Source: CAXWPM01 sp965206125 (GTDB lineage Bacteria; Acidobacteriota; Terriglobia; 20CM-2-55-15). From it: a stretch of 64,000 nucleotides of DNA. The stretch spans positions 558,001-622,000 of the forward strand of contig CBDBIN010000045.1 of the NCBI GenBank assembly GCA_965206125.1. The letters are read 5' to 3'. The notes beneath the pieces were generated by a model. The model searched no databases, was not told the origin of the DNA, and saw only the letters and a list, made by a program, of their open reading frames with translations. Below, piece by piece: positions 61,627 through 64,000 of this stretch (position 1 is its first letter; each line of letters opens with the position of its first letter). Both the position numbers and the translations under genes were made by a program.

Positions 61627-61743
61627 TTAGCTTTTGGCGTTTTGCCTTTAGCGTTTAGCTATTGGCTTTCGGCTGTCAATCTTCACCTTTCTTATCCAAC
61701 AGCCAGACGCCAACAGCCAACGGCTAACAGGCACGAACCGCCC
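61627..61743 (+). repeat. degenerate short-repeat spacer
   Basis: The 117 bases between two genes are built from diverged copies of TTAGC-ATTGGC and CTTTCGGCTGT type words on the left and CCAACAGCCAGACGCCAACA, AGCCAACGGCTAAC on the right. The right half is roughly the reverse complement of the left, so the spacer can fold on itself. It is a low-complexity spacer with no coding content. Confidence 0.4.
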
Positions 61744-62661
61744 ATGCGACAACTCCACGCAATATCCTTGATCCTGACGTTCGCCTGTCTGGCGTATTCG
61801 CAGGAACCGCAGGCCGGAGATCCGGTCGAGGAGCCGACTGCGGAGTCTCTTGAAGTAACGCCCCCTGCTCCTCCGCCCGCGCCGCCCGGCATGGCTTTGG
61901 TGCCTTCCGGAGAGTTCTGGATGGGCCGTGTGCACTTCTTCGTGGTCGATGCGATCGGATGGTTCGAGCGGGACCGCCAGGACAACACACCGGCCCATCG
62001 GGTGCATCTGGATGCGTTCTACATCGATCGAACCGAAGTCACGAACGAAGACTACGCGAAGTTCGTCGCCGCAACCGGGCGCACCAGTCCGTGGCAGTGG
62101 CCGAAAGGCGAAATCCCTGAAGGTGACGAAGGGATTCCGGCCTACAACGTGAGTTGGGATGACGCCAACGTGTATTGCGGACGGGTCGGCAAACGACTGC
62201 CGACGGAAGCCGAGTGGGAGAAGGCCGCTCGCGGTGGGCTTGACCGAAATAGGTTCCCATGGGGCGATGAAGGAATGGGGCTGGGAGGATACGAGGTCAA
62301 CGACGACAGCCTGGCCGCGAAGACGGGACGCCGCGCCCACACGAACTATCCCTTCGGTCCGGGGCCGGTCGCCTCATACCCCGAGAACGACTACGGACTG
62401 TATGACATGTCGGGCAATCTCTGGGAGTGGGTCGACGACTGGTACTACCGCAACTACTACAGCATCAGCCCCCTGGAGAATCCGCCGGGGCCCGAAGATG
62501 GGACCTACAAGATCATCCGTGGCGGCGGCTGGTCCGACAGCGACGACCGCAACCTGATGAACCACTTTCGCAGCTACGCAGACCCTGAAGTCCGATCGAC
62601 AACGGTGGGGTTCCGCTGCGCACAGTCCGTACCCGTTCCCGCACCACCGAGTCCCCGCTAA
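61744..62661 (+). CDS. secreted formylglycine-generating-enzyme-like (SUMF1) protein
   Basis: A 305-residue protein with a signal peptide (MRQLHAISLILTFACLAYSQ). A proline-rich linker (PPAPPPAPPG) leads into the FGE-sulfatase domain: MALVPSGEFWMGR, RVHLDAFYIDRTEVTNEDYA, VSWDDANVYCGRVGKRLPTE, AEWEKAARGG, PENDYGLYDMSGNLWEWVDD and IIRGGGWSDSDDRNL. The catalytic cysteine pair of true formylglycine enzymes is not evident near the C-terminus, where only VGFRCAQ is seen. It may therefore be a structural or binding homologue. It follows the DUF1501 gene, in keeping with sulfatase-like neighbours, and converges with the cytochrome gene, overlapping by four bases. Confidence 0.85.
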   Translation: MRQLHAISLILTFACLAYSQEPQAGDPVEEPTAESLEVTPPAPPPAPPGMALVPSGEFWMGRVHFFVVDAIGWFERDRQDNTPAHRVHLDAFYIDRTEVTNEDYAKFVAATGRTSPWQWPKGEIPEGDEGIPAYNVSWDDANVYCGRVGKRLPTEAEWEKAARGGLDRNRFPWGDEGMGLGGYEVNDDSLAAKTGRRAHTNYPFGPGPVASYPENDYGLYDMSGNLWEWVDDWYYRNYYSISPLENPPGPEDGTYKIIRGGGWSDSDDRNLMNHFRSYADPEVRSTTVGFRCAQSVPVPAPPSPR

Positions 62662-63413
62662 CCGCCCGGTGGCCTGCATTCCGGGCTGAGAGAGTCCATA
62701 GCTGTCAGGCTGATCTGGTCACCGTCGTCACGTCTTGCAAGCGCGCCCTTTACGAGCATCTTGTGCCCCTCGTGCGCCTCGGAGTCGAACCCGCCGAGCA
62801 TGAAGAAGTTCCCCAATCCGAAAGTGAGCGTGCCGAGCGGCCGCGTCTGGGCCATCTTCAGTTCCTCGGGGGTGCCCTGCTCAGTATTCCTGGCCCGAAT
62901 CGGCCTGCTGGCCAAAGTGAGCATCCAGTCGCTACCCTCCCCACGGGTGAAGCAGCCGACAACTTCCGCAATGGCACGATCCGGAAGCGGCTGAGGGCCG
63001 CCTTCTCCTTCGATCCGGATCGCACCGAACGTGGCCGGGTCCAGTTCGTTGTCGCCAGCAGGAAAGCCGTTCGCCCACAGGATGTACCCGAGAATGCTGC
63101 GGTAAGAGTTATCGTCGAACCAGGGTCCCGCCGGCGGCATCGTTTTCATGGTTTCGTACAGCGGTTCGAGCGTGTTCTCTCTCCACTTCTCGAAGAACCG
63201 GTCCCCGTAGAGTTCTTTTGCGGCGAAGCCGCCCGTGTCCTGACCGTGGCACTTGATACAAGTACCCTCGAAGAGCGTTCGGCCGCGCTGGGCCTGGGCA
63301 TCCGTGTAAACTCCATCCCATACGGAATCGGCCGACGGGGACTGTCCCGAGGCTTCCGAGGCAACTGCGCCTACGGCCAGCGTCGCCATCAGTAGAACGC
63401 TACTTCTGAACAT
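62658..63413 (-). CDS. c-type cytochrome, single heme
   Basis: A 251-residue exported protein with a signal peptide (MFRSSVLLMATLAVGAVASE). The cytochrome domain has QRGRTLFEGTCIKCHGQDTG (heme site CIKCH near residue 55), and the axial methionine is likely in MKTMPPAGPWFDD. DNSYRSILGYILWANGFPAG is a typical class-I end. A second domain from about 150 (DRAIAEVVGCFTRGEGSDWM to GHKMLVKGALARRDDGDQIS) is a small beta-rich module found with such cytochromes and in quinoprotein neighbourhoods. It probably passes electrons to or from a periplasmic dehydrogenase, not encoded in the window. It is downstream of the ankyrin gene at the edge. Confidence 0.85.
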   Translation of the reverse strand: MFRSSVLLMATLAVGAVASEASGQSPSADSVWDGVYTDAQAQRGRTLFEGTCIKCHGQDTGGFAAKELYGDRFFEKWRENTLEPLYETMKTMPPAGPWFDDNSYRSILGYILWANGFPAGDNELDPATFGAIRIEGEGGPQPLPDRAIAEVVGCFTRGEGSDWMLTLASRPIRARNTEQGTPEELKMAQTRPLGTLTFGLGNFFMLGGFDSEAHEGHKMLVKGALARRDDGDQISLTAMDSLSPECRPPGG

Positions 63414-63441
63414 GTCTCATCCGTATTCGAACCCATCAAAC

Positions 63442-63467
63442 GAAAGGAGCCCGGATGGGCTCCTTTC
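63442..63467 (-). terminator. intrinsic terminator after the right-edge ankyrin gene
   Basis: GAAAGGAGCCC (63442-63452) and GGGCTCCTTTC (63457-63467) are perfect complements around GGAT, with T-runs on either side of the stem in each direction. It lies between the ankyrin stop (63516) and the cytochrome start (63413) and can act on the minus strand. Confidence 0.65.
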
Positions 63468-63515
63468 TGTTTCGAGTTGCCGAAGCGTGACTCGGCCTGA
63501 CTTTCGATGCCACTC

Positions 63516-64000
63516 CTACTGCTGCGGCTTCTCCGCCAGAGTCTTGACCACACAAGTGGCCGCCCGGCAATGGTCCGAGTTGACCGCACCCAGGCTTTCC
63601 AGGAAAACGACCGTCTCCGGGTACTGTAGGTTGTGGGGTTTCGGCCCGTTGGCCATGTCCGCCACCGTATCACCGGTCTCCTGGTCGACGTCCCGGTCCG
63701 TTTCGCCGATGCCGCCGAAGACTACAGAGGCCCGCGCCTTGACGTCCGCGCCGGCAGCGACCAGGTAGGCAATTACTTCATGGTTGGCCGTCAGCGCCGC
63801 ACCGTGTAGCACCGTGTAGCCCTGCTTGTCTGCTCCATTCGGGTCGGCGCCGATTTCCTCAACGAGATACCTCACGGCATCCAGGCGTGCATCCGGGACC
63901 ACATTACTGGTCTGGGGCTCGAGGCCGAATCCCGCCGCAGCCTGCAGGGGCGAACCGCCTACGAGGGATCGGATTGCCGGATTTGCACCGGCAGCCAGGA
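63516..64000 (-). CDS. ankyrin-repeat protein, C-terminal part (runs off window)
   Basis: The minus-strand frame is open from the right window edge to a stop at 63516, about 160 codons. Repeats are visible as LAAGANPAIRSLVGGSPLQA, AVRYLVEEIGADPNGADKQG, YTVLHGAALTANHEVIAYLV and AAGADVKARASVVFGG. A final diverged unit PETVVFLESLGAVN precedes a short tail with two cysteines (SDHCRAATCVVKTLAE). The N-terminus is outside, so export cannot be judged. The likeness to the gene at 52560 and the following c-type cytochrome suggest a similar extracytoplasmic setting. Confidence 0.8.
   Translation of the reverse strand, partial: LAAGANPAIRSLVGGSPLQAAAGFGLEPQTSNVVPDARLDAVRYLVEEIGADPNGADKQGYTVLHGAALTANHEVIAYLVAAGADVKARASVVFGGIGETDRDVDQETGDTVADMANGPKPHNLQYPETVVFLESLGAVNSDHCRAATCVVKTLAEKPQQ

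Noticed and set aside
61744..62661. Bona fide formylglycine-generating enzyme
   Set aside because: The paired catalytic cysteines expected near the C-terminus are not visible, so only the fold is claimed.

Overview
The window is high-GC DNA (roughly 60% by eye) that most resembles the Acidobacteriota, probably the Vicinamibacteria side. The supporting marks are duplicated orphan MacB/FtsX permeases with no ATPase (ADOP family), two proteins with the acidobacterial 'VWFA-related' architecture, secreted carboxypeptidase-regulatory-like proteins, and planctomycete-type cytochrome/DUF1501/DUF1552 gene sets. This placement is an inference from gene content; there is no rRNA in the window.

Layout. 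1-1.4 kb: the end of an IS3-family element that has decapitated a membrane-protein gene. 1.6-15.2 kb: three orphan ABC-type permeases interleaved with secreted beta-sandwich proteins, partly decayed; the second permease is split by an IS30-family element. 15.2-19.9 kb: a small phage-like island with a long tail-fibre-like gene, split by a second, nearly identical IS30 copy. 20.1-24.7 kb: a 901-codon Kelch/IPT-like secreted protein split by an IS1380-family element. For all three IS insertions the target duplication can be read directly, and removing the element restores one uninterrupted reading frame. The insertions therefore look recent.

25-37.7 kb: a degenerate prophage or phage satellite, integrated at the 3' end of a tRNA-Gly(GCC) gene. 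Reading inward from the tRNA it carries a frameshifted tyrosine integrase, a zinc-finger protein of unknown role, a Cro/CI-type repressor with an operator, a small DNA-binding protein, a Toprim/RecA-type primase-helicase, an iteron-like repeat cluster, HNH, small and large terminase, a tail chaperone candidate, a tape-measure protein, a frameshifted YkuD-like gene and a HicB/HicA-like pair. No portal, protease, capsid or tail-tube gene is visible.

37.7-48.2 kb: ordinary chromosomal genes. cysS, a class-III aminotransferase and yraN form one overlapping minus-strand operon leading to the tRNA. Two VWA proteins lie on the plus strand. A strongly predicted small RNA with promoter and terminator follows. 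A BamE-like secreted protein, panE, hemW, a threonine aldolase and ddl form a second overlapping minus-strand operon. Two different hairpin repeats with 26-bp arms flank this second operon.

48.3-64 kb: an envelope/secretome block. It has a PIG-L deacetylase fused to a GATase-like domain, a structured RNA candidate, an NTF2-like secreted protein, a Tat-exported MsrP-like molybdopterin protein, secreted ankyrin proteins, two surface-cytochrome gene sets (DUF1552 with DUF1587-1595-1592-1588-1585, and DUF1549/DUF1553 with DUF1501), a formylglycine-generating-enzyme-like protein and a c-type cytochrome.
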